DNA of 28,251 nucleotides. Origin: an uncultured bacterium (GTDB lineage Bacteria; Bacillota; Clostridia; Lachnospirales; Lachnospiraceae). Location of the stretch: assembly GCA_905214875.1 (NCBI GenBank), contig CAJMNR010000044.1, positions 1 to 28,251 on the forward strand, in the 5' to 3' direction. Position numbers and translations under genes: made by a program. Each line of letters starts with the position of its first letter. Position 1 is the stretch's first letter. The notes below the pieces were generated by a model. That model had not been told where the DNA came from and did no database searches. It saw only the letters and a list, made by a program, of their open reading frames with translations. Positions 1 through 8,067 of this stretch are shown one piece after another.

Positions 1-1
1 G

Positions 2-289
2 GTGGAAGCCACGTTGGAGGATCCGAAGCAGGTGTTGCGCGCGCAGGAACGTCATAATGCAAAATTAACAGAAGCTGCTAACAAAGATGCAAAATTAAAA
101 GAATTAATTACGAAATTTAATTCAGAAGAAGCAAAGACAACAACAGCTTCAAAGGCAACAGCAGCGCCAGCGAAAGCAACAACAGCTCCAAAGGCGACTA
201 CTGCACCAAAAGCGACTGCAGCAGCAAAAAAAGCGACTGCACCAAAGGCGACAACAGCTCCAAAAGCAACGACAGCGCCTAAACAGTAA
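2..289 (+). CDS. C-terminal end of an unidentified protein with an Ala/Lys/Thr/Pro-rich tail (5' end outside window)
   Basis: The reading frame is open from the first bases of the window and stops at 287-289, so only the last ~95 residues are seen; the GTG at base 2 is probably internal. Residues 1-44 are charged and predicted helical. From about residue 45 the sequence becomes low complexity, built of imperfect units such as TTAPKA and TAAPAK, strongly basic and without hydrophobic core. Such tails occur on nucleic-acid-binding or surface-exposed bacterial proteins, but nothing here identifies the family. A strong terminator follows 40 bases after the stop, so this is the last gene of its unit. 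Confidence 0.6.
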   Translation: MEATLEDPKQVLRAQERHNAKLTEAANKDAKLKELITKFNSEEAKTTTASKATAAPAKATTAPKATTAPKATAAAKKATAPKATTAPKATTAPKQ

Positions 290-328
290 GAGGTTTAAAG
301 CGAGAATACGCATTCTATATAATATAGG

Positions 329-370
329 AAAGGCACAGATGAGAGAAACTCTTGTTTGTGCCTTTTTCTT
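329..370 (+). terminator. Intrinsic terminator after the Ala/Lys-rich protein gene
   Basis: A 9-bp perfect stem, AAAGGCACA (329-337) with TGTGCCTTT (357-365), is followed by a T-rich tract. It separates the first gene from the rluF-ligA unit. Confidence 0.85.
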
Positions 371-403
371 TTAGGAATACAACGGTGAGATAACGCTTTC
401 CCC

Positions 404-432
404 TTGAATTTTCCCTTTAAATAAAATACAAT
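404..432 (+). promoter_or_regulatory. Sigma-A type promoter of the rluF-ligA unit
   Basis: TTGAAT at 404-409 and TACAAT at 427-432 are separated by 17 bp, close to the vegetative consensus. It lies after the upstream terminator and 43 bp before the rluF start codon. Confidence 0.6.
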
Positions 433-475
433 GTATAAGATACAGCAATAATACAGTAGAAAGAGGACACAAGCT

Positions 476-1192
476 ATGAATCAAAGTTCCAATCCTGGTG
501 ATGGAATTCGTATAAATAAATATTTAAGCAATGTAGGCGTATGCTCCAGAAGAGAAGCAGACCGCTTAATCGAAGCAGGTAAGATTACCGTAGACGGCGT
601 AGTTGCCGACATGGGTATGAAAGTTACTGAGCAAAGCGATATTTATGTAAATGGAAAGCCAATCAAGAAGGACAAAGAGTTTACATTAATCGCATTAAAT
701 AAGCCAAGAGGCATCGTATGTACGACATTTAGAAGAGATCCTGACAATATCATCGATTTCTTAAAGTTTGAAAAGAGAATCTATCCAATCGGAAGACTCG
801 ATAAGGATTCCGAAGGGCTCATCCTTCTTACGAATCAAGGAGAAATCGTGGATAAGATCTTACGCGGAAGCAACTTCCATGAGAAAGAATATGTTGTCAA
901 AGTAAATAAGAAAATGACGAAGAAGTTTATCGAAGGAATGCAAGAAGGCGTTCCAATCTTAGATACAGTAACAAGACCTTGTAAGGTAACACCAATTGAT
1001 GATACGACATTTAACATCGTATTGACGCAAGGATTAAATAGACAAATTCGTCGTATGTGCGAATATTTTGGCTATCACGTAGTATCCTTAAAACGTGTGC
1101 GTATCATGAACATCAAGCTAGGCAAGTTAAAGACGGGAACTTACCGTAACGTAACGCCAGCAGAGTTAGAAGAATTAAAACGTTTACTTTAG
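476..1192 (+). CDS. rluF: 23S rRNA pseudouridine synthase, RluF type
   Basis: Isomerises a specific uridine of 23S rRNA to pseudouridine; E. coli RluF acts at U2604. The 238-residue protein has an N-terminal S4 RNA-binding domain (about residues 11-70, INKYLSNVGVCSRREADRLI) and a RsuA/RluB/E/F catalytic domain. The catalytic motif GRLDKDSEGL is at 106-115, with Asp109 as the expected nucleophile. VPILDTVTRPCKV and LTQGLNRQIRRMCEYFGY are characteristic of RluF rather than RluB. The start is set by AGAAAGAGGA about 8 bases upstream of ATG 476. The basic C-terminal tail of E. coli RluF is absent. ligA follows after 16 bases, so the two are likely co-transcribed. Confidence 0.9.
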   Translation: MNQSSNPGDGIRINKYLSNVGVCSRREADRLIEAGKITVDGVVADMGMKVTEQSDIYVNGKPIKKDKEFTLIALNKPRGIVCTTFRRDPDNIIDFLKFEKRIYPIGRLDKDSEGLILLTNQGEIVDKILRGSNFHEKEYVVKVNKKMTKKFIEGMQEGVPILDTVTRPCKVTPIDDTTFNIVLTQGLNRQIRRMCEYFGYHVVSLKRVRIMNIKLGKLKTGTYRNVTPAELEELKRLL

Positions 1193-1208
1193 AAAGAGGA
1201 GGTATCGT

Positions 1209-3170
1209 ATGCAAGATGTATTAGAAGTAATGAAGGAAAAAGTGAAACTTCTAAATAAAGCGAGCCGCGTGTATTATCAAGAAGCAAACGAAATCATGTC
1301 CAATTATGAATATGATAAGCTTTATGATGAACTTGTGAAGCTAGAAGAAGAAACAGGAATCACATTATCAGACAGTCCAACGGTACGTGTCGGATATGAA
1401 GTGTTAAGTGAGCTGCCAAAGGAACGCCATGCGTCTCCAATGCTTTCTCTTGATAAGACAAAAGAAGTAGAAACGTTAAAAGACTGGTTAGGCGGACAGT
1501 TAGGCGTCCTTTCCTGGAAACTTGACGGCCTTACGATTGTCTTAACTTATGAAGATGGAAAGCTTGTAAAAGCCGTAACAAGAGGAAATGGTGAAATCGG
1601 CGAAGTAATCACAAACAATGCGAAAGTATTTAAAAATGTTCCGCTTTCTATCGCATTTAAAGGAACATTAGTTGTTCGTGGGGAAGCCATTATTACGTAT
1701 TCTGATTTTGAAAAGATCAACGAAGGCATCGAAGATGTAGATGCCAAATATAAAAACCCTAGAAACTTATGTAGCGGTTCTGTTCGTCAGTTAAACAATG
1801 AGATTACGGCAAAACGAAACGTGCATTTTATGGCATTTAACTTAGTTAGCGCAGAAGGCGTTGACTTTGAAAATTCCCGCAATAAACAGTTCGAATGGCT
1901 AGAATCCATGGGATTTGAAGTCGTGGAACGAAAAATGGTAACAAGAGATACGATGGACGAAGCAGTGGCTTGGTTTGCAAAGGCAATCGAAACAAATGAT
2001 TTCCCAAGCGATGGTCTCGTACTAAGTTATGATGATATTGCATACAGTGAATCATTAGGAAGAACAGCCAAGTTCCCACGTCATTCCATCGCATTTAAAT
2101 GGCGCGATGAAATCAAAGAAACGACATTAAAAGAGATTGAATGGAGTGCTTCCAGAACAGGCCTCATCAATCCGGTTGCCATCTTTGAACCAGTCGAGTT
2201 AGAAGGAACGACCGTAAGCCGTGCCAGCGTGCACAACATTAGCATCATGGAAGGCTTACAGTTAGGAATCGGCGATACAATCGAAGTATACAAGGCAAAC
2301 ATGATCATTCCGCAAATCGCAGAAAATAAGACAAGAAGCTCGAAGCTAATCATTCCGGATACATGTCCAGTATGCGGTGGCGAGACATCCATTAAAAATG
2401 ACAATGGAATCAAGTCCCTATACTGCATCAATCCAGACTGTCTTGCAAAGAAAATCAAGTCCTTTACGTTATTCGTAAGCCGTGATGCGATGAATATCGA
2501 CGGCCTAAGCGAAGCAACAATCGAAAAATTAATCGCCAAAGGATTTGTAAAAGAACTTGCAGACTTATTCCATTTAGAACAATACGAAGAAGAAATCAAG
2601 AGCATGGAAGGCTTCGGCCAGAAATCCTACGATAAGTTAATCGCATCGGTAAATAAAGCAAGAGAGGTATCCATTGCAAAATTCGTTTACAGTCTTGGAA
2701 TTCCAAACATCGGCTTATCCAATGCAAAAGTAATCTGCAAACGCTTTAACAACGACATTACGTTAGTAAGAAATGCCGATTTTGAAAGCTTGGTAGCCAT
2801 CGACGGAATCGGTGACGTAATCGCGGATGCGTTCGTAAAATACTTTAACAAGCCAGAAAATAAAGTAATCGTGGACGATTTACTAAAAGAGATTACGTTT
2901 GAAAAGGAAGAAGAAACTTCTAACAGCCAGATCTTCGAAGGCATGAACTTCGTAATCACAGGCTCCGTAGAGCATTTTAAAAACCGTAAAGAAGTACAGG
3001 CAGTGATTGAAGAACGTGGCGGCAAGGTAACAGGCTCCGTAACAAGCAAGACAACCTACCTGATTAATAACGACAATATGTCCAACTCCTCTAAAAATAA
3101 GAAAGCAAAAGAGCTCGACATTCCGATTATCACGGAAGCTCAGTTCGTTGAAATGTTAGGAGAAGAATAA
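1209..3170 (+). CDS. ligA: NAD+-dependent DNA ligase LigA
   Basis: Seals nicks in duplex DNA using NAD+. The 653-residue protein is close to the usual ~670. The N-terminal Ia region includes a HASPMLSLDKT motif; the adenylation motif is KLDG at 104-107 (Lys104 the AMP acceptor). An OB fold follows, then a four-Cys zinc finger (C386, C389, C406, C411), helix-hairpin-helix repeats (about 425-560) and a C-terminal BRCT domain (574-653). The sequence is diverged: KLDG replaces the common KIDG, TRGNGEIGEV replaces TRGDGxxGED, and KFPRHSIAFKW replaces KYPRWAIAYKF. It could be the sole essential ligase or a second paralogue; the window cannot decide. RBS AGAAAGAGGAGG precedes ATG 1209. Confidence 0.93.
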   Translation: MQDVLEVMKEKVKLLNKASRVYYQEANEIMSNYEYDKLYDELVKLEEETGITLSDSPTVRVGYEVLSELPKERHASPMLSLDKTKEVETLKDWLGGQLGVLSWKLDGLTIVLTYEDGKLVKAVTRGNGEIGEVITNNAKVFKNVPLSIAFKGTLVVRGEAIITYSDFEKINEGIEDVDAKYKNPRNLCSGSVRQLNNEITAKRNVHFMAFNLVSAEGVDFENSRNKQFEWLESMGFEVVERKMVTRDTMDEAVAWFAKAIETNDFPSDGLVLSYDDIAYSESLGRTAKFPRHSIAFKWRDEIKETTLKEIEWSASRTGLINPVAIFEPVELEGTTVSRASVHNISIMEGLQLGIGDTIEVYKANMIIPQIAENKTRSSKLIIPDTCPVCGGETSIKNDNGIKSLYCINPDCLAKKIKSFTLFVSRDAMNIDGLSEATIEKLIAKGFVKELADLFHLEQYEEEIKSMEGFGQKSYDKLIASVNKAREVSIAKFVYSLGIPNIGLSNAKVICKRFNNDITLVRNADFESLVAIDGIGDVIADAFVKYFNKPENKVIVDDLLKEITFEKEEETSNSQIFEGMNFVITGSVEHFKNRKEVQAVIEERGGKVTGSVTSKTTYLINNDNMSNSSKNKKAKELDIPIITEAQFVEMLGEE

Positions 3171-3177
3171 AGATAAT

Positions 3178-3207
3178 AAGCCGGAACTCATTTGGTTTCG
3201 GCTTTCT
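3178..3207 (+). terminator. Intrinsic terminator after ligA
   Basis: AAGCCGGAAC (3178-3187) pairs with GTTTCGGCTT (3195-3204), 10 bp with one G-U pair and a 7-base loop, followed by TCT. The T-run is short, but it lies eight bases after the ligA stop. Confidence 0.75.
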
Positions 3208-3354
3208 ATCGAACATAGAGTAAATAAGGGAAGCACGAAACAGGAAGTTGCCTAAAAGTGCGGCGCATGGTAGCTTAGGCCATCCCATCCAGGAAAACAG
3301 CCCTGAGATTTCCCGAACATAAAATGTGATAACAAAAGATAGGAGGACAAGCAA
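3208..3354 (+). promoter_or_regulatory. metA 5' leader, possibly structured RNA of unknown class
   Basis: The 147 bases between the ligA terminator and metA contain nested complementary segments: GGGAA (from 3228) with TTCCC near 3311, GCCTAA with TTAGGC around 3260 and 3285, and a small TGC-GGC-GCA hairpin inside. This would suit a multi-branched leader for a methionine gene. I compared it by eye with the conserved cores of SAM-I, cobalamin, THF and T-box leaders and found no match. AGGAGG at 3341-3346 is the ribosome site. Confidence 0.3.
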
Positions 3355-4260
3355 ATGCCAATTAAAGTTCAAAACAATTTACCCGCAAAGTTGGTTTTAG
3401 AAGAAGAAAATATATTCATCATGGATGAAAACCGTGCGATGATGCAGGACATCCGTCCTCTAAAAATCGCCATTTTAAACTTAATGCCGCTAAAAGAAGA
3501 CACAGAAGTACAACTGTTACGCCTACTATCCAATACGCCCCTACAGATTGACTTAACCTTCCTATCAACGGCAACCTACATCGGAAAGAATACCGCAGTC
3601 AGTCACCTTGACAAGTTCTACCAAACTTTCGATGAAATCAAACATCAGAAGTTCGATGGAATGATTATCACAGGCGCTCCCGTAGAGCAAATGCCTTTCG
3701 AAGAGGTAGCCTACTGGGATGAACTCTGCGAAATCATGGAGTGGTCAAAGACCCATGTCACAAGCACCCTGCACCTGTGCTGGGGCAGCCAGGCAGGCCT
3801 TTACTATCACTACGGCATTCCAAAATACGAAATGGACCACAAGCTCTTCGGCATCTACAAACACAAGCTCTTACACCGCAAAGAGCCTTTAGTACGTGGC
3901 TTCGACGATTACTTCCTAGCCCCTCAGTCTCGTTATACGTATAACAAGAAAGAGGATATCCTAGCGAACGATAACTTGAAGCTCCTAGCCGAATCCGAAG
4001 AAGCCGGAGTATTCTTAGTAATGAGCAAAGATGGCAAGCAAATCTTTGTTACGGGACATTTGGAATACGATAGAGTTACCTTGGATAATGAGTATAAGAG
4101 GGACATAGAAAAAGGATTAAAAATCGAGATTCCGAAAAATTATTATCCGGATGATGATCCGGAAAAGACTCCAGTGTTGCAATGGAGAAGCCATTCCAAT
4201 GCGTTTTATTGTAACTGGATTAATTATTATGTTTATCAGAATACGCCTTATGAGTGGTAA
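3355..4260 (+). CDS. metA: Homoserine O-acetyltransferase (MetA family)
   Basis: First committed step of methionine synthesis: transfers an acyl group from acyl-CoA to the hydroxyl of homoserine. The 301 residues match the full MetA length. The catalytic triad is visible: Cys142 in LHLCWGSQAG, His235 and Glu237 in GHLEYD. Residue 111 is Glu (ITGAPVEQM), the residue reported to make the Bacillus enzyme acetyl-CoA specific, where E. coli has Gly and uses succinyl-CoA. I therefore infer acetyl rather than succinyl transfer despite the usual succinyltransferase label. AGGAGG sits nine bases before ATG 3355. A single-gene unit with its own leader and terminator. Confidence 0.92.
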   Translation: MPIKVQNNLPAKLVLEEENIFIMDENRAMMQDIRPLKIAILNLMPLKEDTEVQLLRLLSNTPLQIDLTFLSTATYIGKNTAVSHLDKFYQTFDEIKHQKFDGMIITGAPVEQMPFEEVAYWDELCEIMEWSKTHVTSTLHLCWGSQAGLYYHYGIPKYEMDHKLFGIYKHKLLHRKEPLVRGFDDYFLAPQSRYTYNKKEDILANDNLKLLAESEEAGVFLVMSKDGKQIFVTGHLEYDRVTLDNEYKRDIEKGLKIEIPKNYYPDDDPEKTPVLQWRSHSNAFYCNWINYYVYQNTPYEW

Positions 4261-4306
4261 AAAAAGAGCCGTAAGCCCAGTATTTACAAGGGTTTGCGGC
4301 TTTTTT
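4261..4306 (+). terminator. Intrinsic terminator after metA
   Basis: AGCCGTAAGCCC pairs with GGGTTTGCGGCT across an 11-base loop and runs into six T; A-run and T-run flanks make it possibly bidirectional. It directly follows the metA stop codon. Confidence 0.9.
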
Positions 4307-4324
4307 GATTTTCGGATTCGTTAC

Positions 4325-4483
4325 CGTAAAGTATCGTAAAATATCATAAAATATGGGGTGTTTTTGGAGGTTCTGGAGCCAAAATTGGAGCCAAAATAAA
4401 GTTGGTGGAGCCAGGCTGAAACGCTGATTATTAGCGGGTTTTAAGAAAAATTTTGTTCTGAAAATCCAAAAAAAATTGGAGCC
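4325..4483 (+). repeat. Short repeats at the probable left boundary of the ICE
   Basis: Three tandem 10-mers of form CGTAAANTAT / CATAAAATAT lie at 4325-4354. Four copies of TGGAGCC follow at 4374, 4386, 4406 and 4477. One frame (4330-4420) reads as a basic, Gly-rich peptide ending SGAKIGAKIKLVEPG, reminiscent of some tyrosine integrase C-termini. This is where core genes give way to ICE genes, so an attachment site with arm repeats or an integrase relic is plausible but unproven. There is no intact gene between 4261 and 4557. Confidence 0.35.
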
Positions 4484-4489
4484 ATACTT

Positions 4490-4518
4490 TTTACTTTCTT
4501 ATTGTAATACCATATAAT
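4490..4518 (+). promoter_or_regulatory. Probable promoter for the first ICE gene
   Basis: TTTACT at 4490-4495 and a perfect TATAAT at 4513-4518 are spaced by 17 bp, about 40 bp upstream of the HTH gene. Confidence 0.5.
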
Positions 4519-4557
4519 TAAGAAAATTTATAGAAATAATTAGAATGTTAATGGGAA

Positions 4558-4920
4558 GTGAGAGAGTTGACGAGGTCAGAACGATTGGCTGATATGCTTA
4601 TGTATGTGCAAGAAAAGAAAATATTTCATTTACGAGATATTATGGACAAATATGGAGTTTCAAATAGAACAGCGAAACGTGATGTTCATGCATTGAAAAA
4701 AAGCGGGTTGAAAATACATTCTACATCTGGTTTTAATGGAAGATGTCAAGTAATTAATGATGAAAGTATGTATTGTGTATTTTTGAGTAGAAAAGACATT
4801 GAGACATTATATTTGGCTATGGTATCAATAAATGCGAATGGAGAAGTATCAAATGATTCTGGAGTTGAATTATTAATGGATAAGTTAAAGAAGTTGTCTT
4901 TAGGGGAAGATGCATTATAA
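4558..4920 (+). CDS. Small DeoR/HTH_11-type DNA-binding protein
   Basis: 120 residues. Residues ~6-55 (ERLADMLMYVQEKKIFHLRD then YGVSNRTAKRDVHALKKSGL) form a winged helix like the HTH of DeoR and WYL-domain regulators. The remainder is short and has no WYL or sugar-sensing domain, so it may be a truncated or minimal regulator. The start is uncertain: GTG 4558 lacks a well-placed ribosome site, whereas TTG 4567 has GGGAA about nine bases upstream. It precedes parA by 41 bases on the same strand and may control the maintenance genes; this is inference from position. Confidence 0.65.
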   Translation: MRELTRSERLADMLMYVQEKKIFHLRDIMDKYGVSNRTAKRDVHALKKSGLKIHSTSGFNGRCQVINDESMYCVFLSRKDIETLYLAMVSINANGEVSNDSGVELLMDKLKKLSLGEDAL

Positions 4921-4961
4921 ATTTCTTTTATAGTGGAAATAACAGGAGAGGAGGAACATAT

Positions 4962-5783
4962 TTGAACGCAAAAATAATCGCCATCGCCAACCAAAAAGGC
5001 GGTGTTGGCAAAACAACAACTTGCACTAACCTAGGAATAGGTTTAGCACGAGAGGGTAAGAAAGTATTACTAATAGATGCAGATCCACAAGGTAGCTTAT
5101 CAATCAGCTTAGGAATCTCACAGCCAGATAAGTTACCAACTACACTCTCTACCATACTCGGAAAAATCATAACAGATATACCCATTGAAAAAAGAGAAGG
5201 TATCCTATCTCATGCAGAAGGAGTAGACCTACTACCAGCAAACATTGAACTATCTGGAACTGAGGTATCCTTAATCAACACAATGAGTCGGGAAACTATC
5301 TTAAATCAATATCTTGATACCATAAGAAATCAGTATGACTACATATTACTCGATTGTATGCCATCTCTTGGTATGCTAACGGTAAATGCCTTAGCTTCTG
5401 CAGATAGTGTCTTAATTCCAGTTCAAGCACAATACTTACCTGCAAAAGGGCTAGAACAGTTATTACAAACGATTACCAAGGTGAGAAAGCAAATCAATCC
5501 AAAGCTAAAGATTGAAGGAATCCTTATCACTATGGTGGATCATCGTACCAACTTTGCAAAAGATATTAGCGCCCTATTAAGAGAAACCTATGGAGGGAAT
5601 ATAAAAGTATTTCAAACAGATATCCCTCATTCCGTTAGAGCAGCCGAGATTAGTGCAGAGGGAAAAAGTATCTTTAGCCATGATCCAAGAGGTAAAGTAG
5701 CAGAAGCATATAAAGAATTAACGAAGGAGGTGTTACGAATTGAAAAGGTCCGCCAAAAACATAAAGTTGACATCAGTAGATGA
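4962..5783 (+). CDS. parA: ParA/Soj-family partition ATPase
   Basis: 273 residues. A deviant Walker A motif KGGVGKTT is at 12-19, followed by LLIDADPQGSLS (A' motif) and LLDCMPSLGMLTVNAL (Walker B region). With ParB it should position or stabilise the element after excision. It starts at TTG 4962, fixed by the strong site GGAGAGGAGG eight bases upstream; no ATG fits as well. The 3' end overlaps parB by 44 bases, so translation of the two is probably coupled. ParA/ParB pairs followed by DUF6017 are standard in Lachnospiraceae ICEs. Confidence 0.9.
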   Translation: MNAKIIAIANQKGGVGKTTTCTNLGIGLAREGKKVLLIDADPQGSLSISLGISQPDKLPTTLSTILGKIITDIPIEKREGILSHAEGVDLLPANIELSGTEVSLINTMSRETILNQYLDTIRNQYDYILLDCMPSLGMLTVNALASADSVLIPVQAQYLPAKGLEQLLQTITKVRKQINPKLKIEGILITMVDHRTNFAKDISALLRETYGGNIKVFQTDIPHSVRAAEISAEGKSIFSHDPRGKVAEAYKELTKEVLRIEKVRQKHKVDISR

Positions 5784-6666
5784 CTTGTTTACTACAGAAG
5801 AGAGTAGAACGGATGAGGCAAAAGAAAAGGTTACAGAGATACCCTTGACAGAACTTTATCCATTTAAAAATCATCCATTTAAGGTAATTGACAACGAAGC
5901 AATGATGGATACCGTAGAAAGTATAAAACAGTATGGTGTATTAGTACCTGCGATTGCAAGACCAAAAGAAAAGGGAGGATATGAACTAATTGCAGGACAT
6001 CGCAGACATAGAGCTAGTGAATTAGCAGGATTAGAGACTATGCCAGTAATCATAAGAAATCTAGATGATGATGCAGCAACAATTATCATGGTTGACAGCA
6101 ATTTGCAAAGAGAAAATTTGCTTCCAAGTGAACGAGCATTTGCTTTTAAAATGAAGGTTGATGCAATTAAACATCAAGGGGCACGGAGTGATTTAGCTTG
6201 TGTTCAAGTTGAACACAGGTTAAAAGCAAGAGAGATTGTTGCAAAAGATGCAGGTGCAAGTGCAATTCAAGTGCAGCGATACATAAGGCTTACCGAACTA
6301 ATCCCCGATATCCTCAACATGGTAGACAATAAACAAATCGCCTTCAATCCAGCCTATGAGCTATCCTTTCTAAAAAAACAAGAACAATTTCAACTATTAG
6401 ATGCTATGGAAAGTGAGCAAGCGACACCATCACTATCCCAAGCACAACGTCTAAAGAAATTTAGCCAGGAAGGAACGTTATCTCAAGATGTAATGCGAGC
6501 CATTATGTCAGAAGAAAAGAAAGGTGAAATAGAAAAGGTAACGATACATGGCGATAAGCTACGAAAGTATTTTCCAAAAAGTTATACACCACAAAAGATG
6601 GAGGAAACAATTATCAAGTTATTAGAACAGTGGCAAAAGAAACGACAACAGAATATAGATCGATAA
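5740..6666 (+). CDS. parB: ParB-family DNA-binding protein
   Basis: 308 residues. The N-terminal ParB/Srx domain (about 33-125) holds GHRRHRA at 86-92, the nucleotide-binding signature, and SNLQRENLLPSERAFAFKMK. A helix-turn-helix region follows around 175-200 (ASAIQVQRYIRLTELIP). It would bind a centromere-like site and ParA; no obvious parS-like palindrome was found in this window. The start is TTG 5740 with AAGGAGG upstream, inside the 3' end of parA. Confidence 0.88.
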   Translation: MKRSAKNIKLTSVDDLFTTEESRTDEAKEKVTEIPLTELYPFKNHPFKVIDNEAMMDTVESIKQYGVLVPAIARPKEKGGYELIAGHRRHRASELAGLETMPVIIRNLDDDAATIIMVDSNLQRENLLPSERAFAFKMKVDAIKHQGARSDLACVQVEHRLKAREIVAKDAGASAIQVQRYIRLTELIPDILNMVDNKQIAFNPAYELSFLKKQEQFQLLDAMESEQATPSLSQAQRLKKFSQEGTLSQDVMRAIMSEEKKGEIEKVTIHGDKLRKYFPKSYTPQKMEETIIKLLEQWQKKRQQNIDR

Positions 6667-6667
6667 T

Positions 6668-6713
6668 GGCGCAGTGAATAAAAAATATAATTCAATCACC
6701 TGCGCTATTTTTA
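6668..6713 (+). terminator. Possible terminator after parB
   Basis: GGCGCAG (6668-6674) and CTGCGCT (6700-6706) can pair, with TGAAT/ATTCA extending the helix inward, followed by ATTTTT. The long interior makes it moderate. The rest of the gap to 6837 has no gene I can support. Confidence 0.45.
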
Positions 6714-6837
6714 TGCCTAAAAATAGGAGAACTATTTCTTCTCAAAACCAGCTATCACGTTTGGGGGACTTATCAAGCTCGGTGAGAGGAATAAGTGACC
6801 TAGGTGTTATTAATCAAAATAGAGGTGGTGATATAAC

Positions 6838-7650
6838 ATGGCTGTTTTTCGAGTCGAGAGAACAAGAGATTATACCGTAATGAGCAATTATCATTTAAAG
6901 GATACGAAGCTTTCTTTAAAAGCAAAAGGATTATTGTCGATGATGCTATCCCTTCCGGAGGATTGGAACTATACCACAAGAGGACTAGCAGCCATTTGCA
7001 AAGAGGGAGTAGATAGCATTGGAAGTACAATCAAAGAGTTAGAAGGTAGAGGATATGTTGTTCGTAAACAGCGTAGAGGAAGCAATGGAAGAATTACAGA
7101 CACGGAGTATATCATTTATGAGAAACCAAGAGAAATAAGCAAGCAAGATACGGAGTTACCAGATACGGAAAATCCGTATGTGGTGACTTCGAATACGGAG
7201 ACTCCCGTACAATTAAATACTAATCTAACAAGTACGAATCGACTAAATACTCATTCTATCCTTCCTTCAAAAGATGAGAAGGAAGGAACGACAGAAATAC
7301 AACAGTTACGTGAACAGCTTAAAAAACAAATCAATTACGAGGAAATTGTGACAGTGCACAATAATGGCCAAATTGATGAGTTTATTGAAATTATGATGGA
7401 GGTAGCCTTATGTAAAGGAGACACAATAAAGATTAGTCGAGAGGTAGAGTATCCAACGAAATTTGTACAAGAACGATTTCGGCAATTAACATCATTACAT
7501 ATCCAAAAGGTACTTGATGGAATTAATGAAAATAGTACCAAAGTAAGAAACACAAAGGCTTATATTATGGCAGCCTTGTTTAACGCGCCATCCTCGATGG
7601 ACAACCATTACACTATGTTAGTAAACCACGATATGTATGGTACAAAGTAA
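6838..7650 (+). CDS. DUF6017 winged-helix protein, probable replication/initiation protein of the ICE
   Basis: 270 residues. The N-terminal ~100 residues (AVFRVERTRDYTVMSNYHLK, LSLKAKGLLSMMLSLPEDWN, TTRGLAAICKEGVDSIGSTI) form the winged helix found in RepA/DnaD-like initiators. A Thr/Asn-rich linker follows (about 105-150). The C-terminal ~110 residues (YPTKFVQERFRQLTSLHIQK, NTKAYIMAALFNAP) match the DUF6017 type. In related ICEs it stands just downstream of ParA/ParB, as here; a role in initiating replication of the excised circle is inferred. RBS AGAGGTGGTG precedes ATG 6838. Confidence 0.8.
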   Translation: MAVFRVERTRDYTVMSNYHLKDTKLSLKAKGLLSMMLSLPEDWNYTTRGLAAICKEGVDSIGSTIKELEGRGYVVRKQRRGSNGRITDTEYIIYEKPREISKQDTELPDTENPYVVTSNTETPVQLNTNLTSTNRLNTHSILPSKDEKEGTTEIQQLREQLKKQINYEEIVTVHNNGQIDEFIEIMMEVALCKGDTIKISREVEYPTKFVQERFRQLTSLHIQKVLDGINENSTKVRNTKAYIMAALFNAPSSMDNHYTMLVNHDMYGTK

Positions 7651-7665
7651 AGGAGGAGTATTGCT

Positions 7666-8067
7666 ATGAGGGAATTGGAACAACAGTTAAATGTTCTATT
7701 AGTTGAACCAGGAAAACCACCAAGAGAAATCACCATCGAAAATGATATCGAGGATTTGCAAGAAGTAATAGGTGGTCATATTGAAACGGCCTACTATTAT
7801 CCAGATCCAGTTGTTATTTTATGTGACGAGGAAGGCAAGATTAAGGGGTTGCCACCGAATCGAGCAATTCGAGGAGAACAAGGGGAAGTCAAAGAAATCA
7901 TAGCAGGTACATTCCTTATGTGTGGAGATGGAGAAGAGGATTTTGAAAGCTTATCAAATGAGTTGATGGAAAAGTACAAAGCAGTGTTTGGGACGCCAGA
8001 AGAATTCTTTATCCTAGGGAACACAATGATTATTTGCTCAATGGAGAAAGAAAGGGAAAGAAGATGA
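7666..8067 (+). CDS. DUF3846 domain protein
   Basis: 133 acidic residues. The segments LNVLLVEPGKPP near the start, VILCDEEGKIKGLPPNRAI in the middle and IIAGTFLMCGDGEEDFESLS towards the end are the DUF3846 pattern, a family of unknown function common on phages and conjugative elements, often near anti-restriction genes. It starts 16 bases after the DUF6017 gene with AGGAGGA upstream, in the same operon. No catalytic motif is visible. Confidence 0.8.
   Translation: MRELEQQLNVLLVEPGKPPREITIENDIEDLQEVIGGHIETAYYYPDPVVILCDEEGKIKGLPPNRAIRGEQGEVKEIIAGTFLMCGDGEEDFESLSNELMEKYKAVFGTPEEFFILGNTMIICSMEKERERR

Noticed and set aside
835..3049. Several minus-strand frames inside rluF and ligA
   Set aside because: They lie opposite well-supported genes, lack ribosome sites and give no recognisable protein.
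3130..3372. Minus-strand hydrophobic frame across the metA leader
   Set aside because: Overlaps the ligA end, terminator and metA start; no ribosome site. Hydrophobicity comes from the reverse of A-rich DNA.
3741..3944. Alternative-frame ORF within metA
   Set aside because: Shadow of metA, whose catalytic residues are all in the other frame.
6674..6880. 68-residue frame between parB and the DUF6017 gene
   Set aside because: Begins in the probable terminator stem, has no ribosome site and runs into the DUF6017 gene in another frame.
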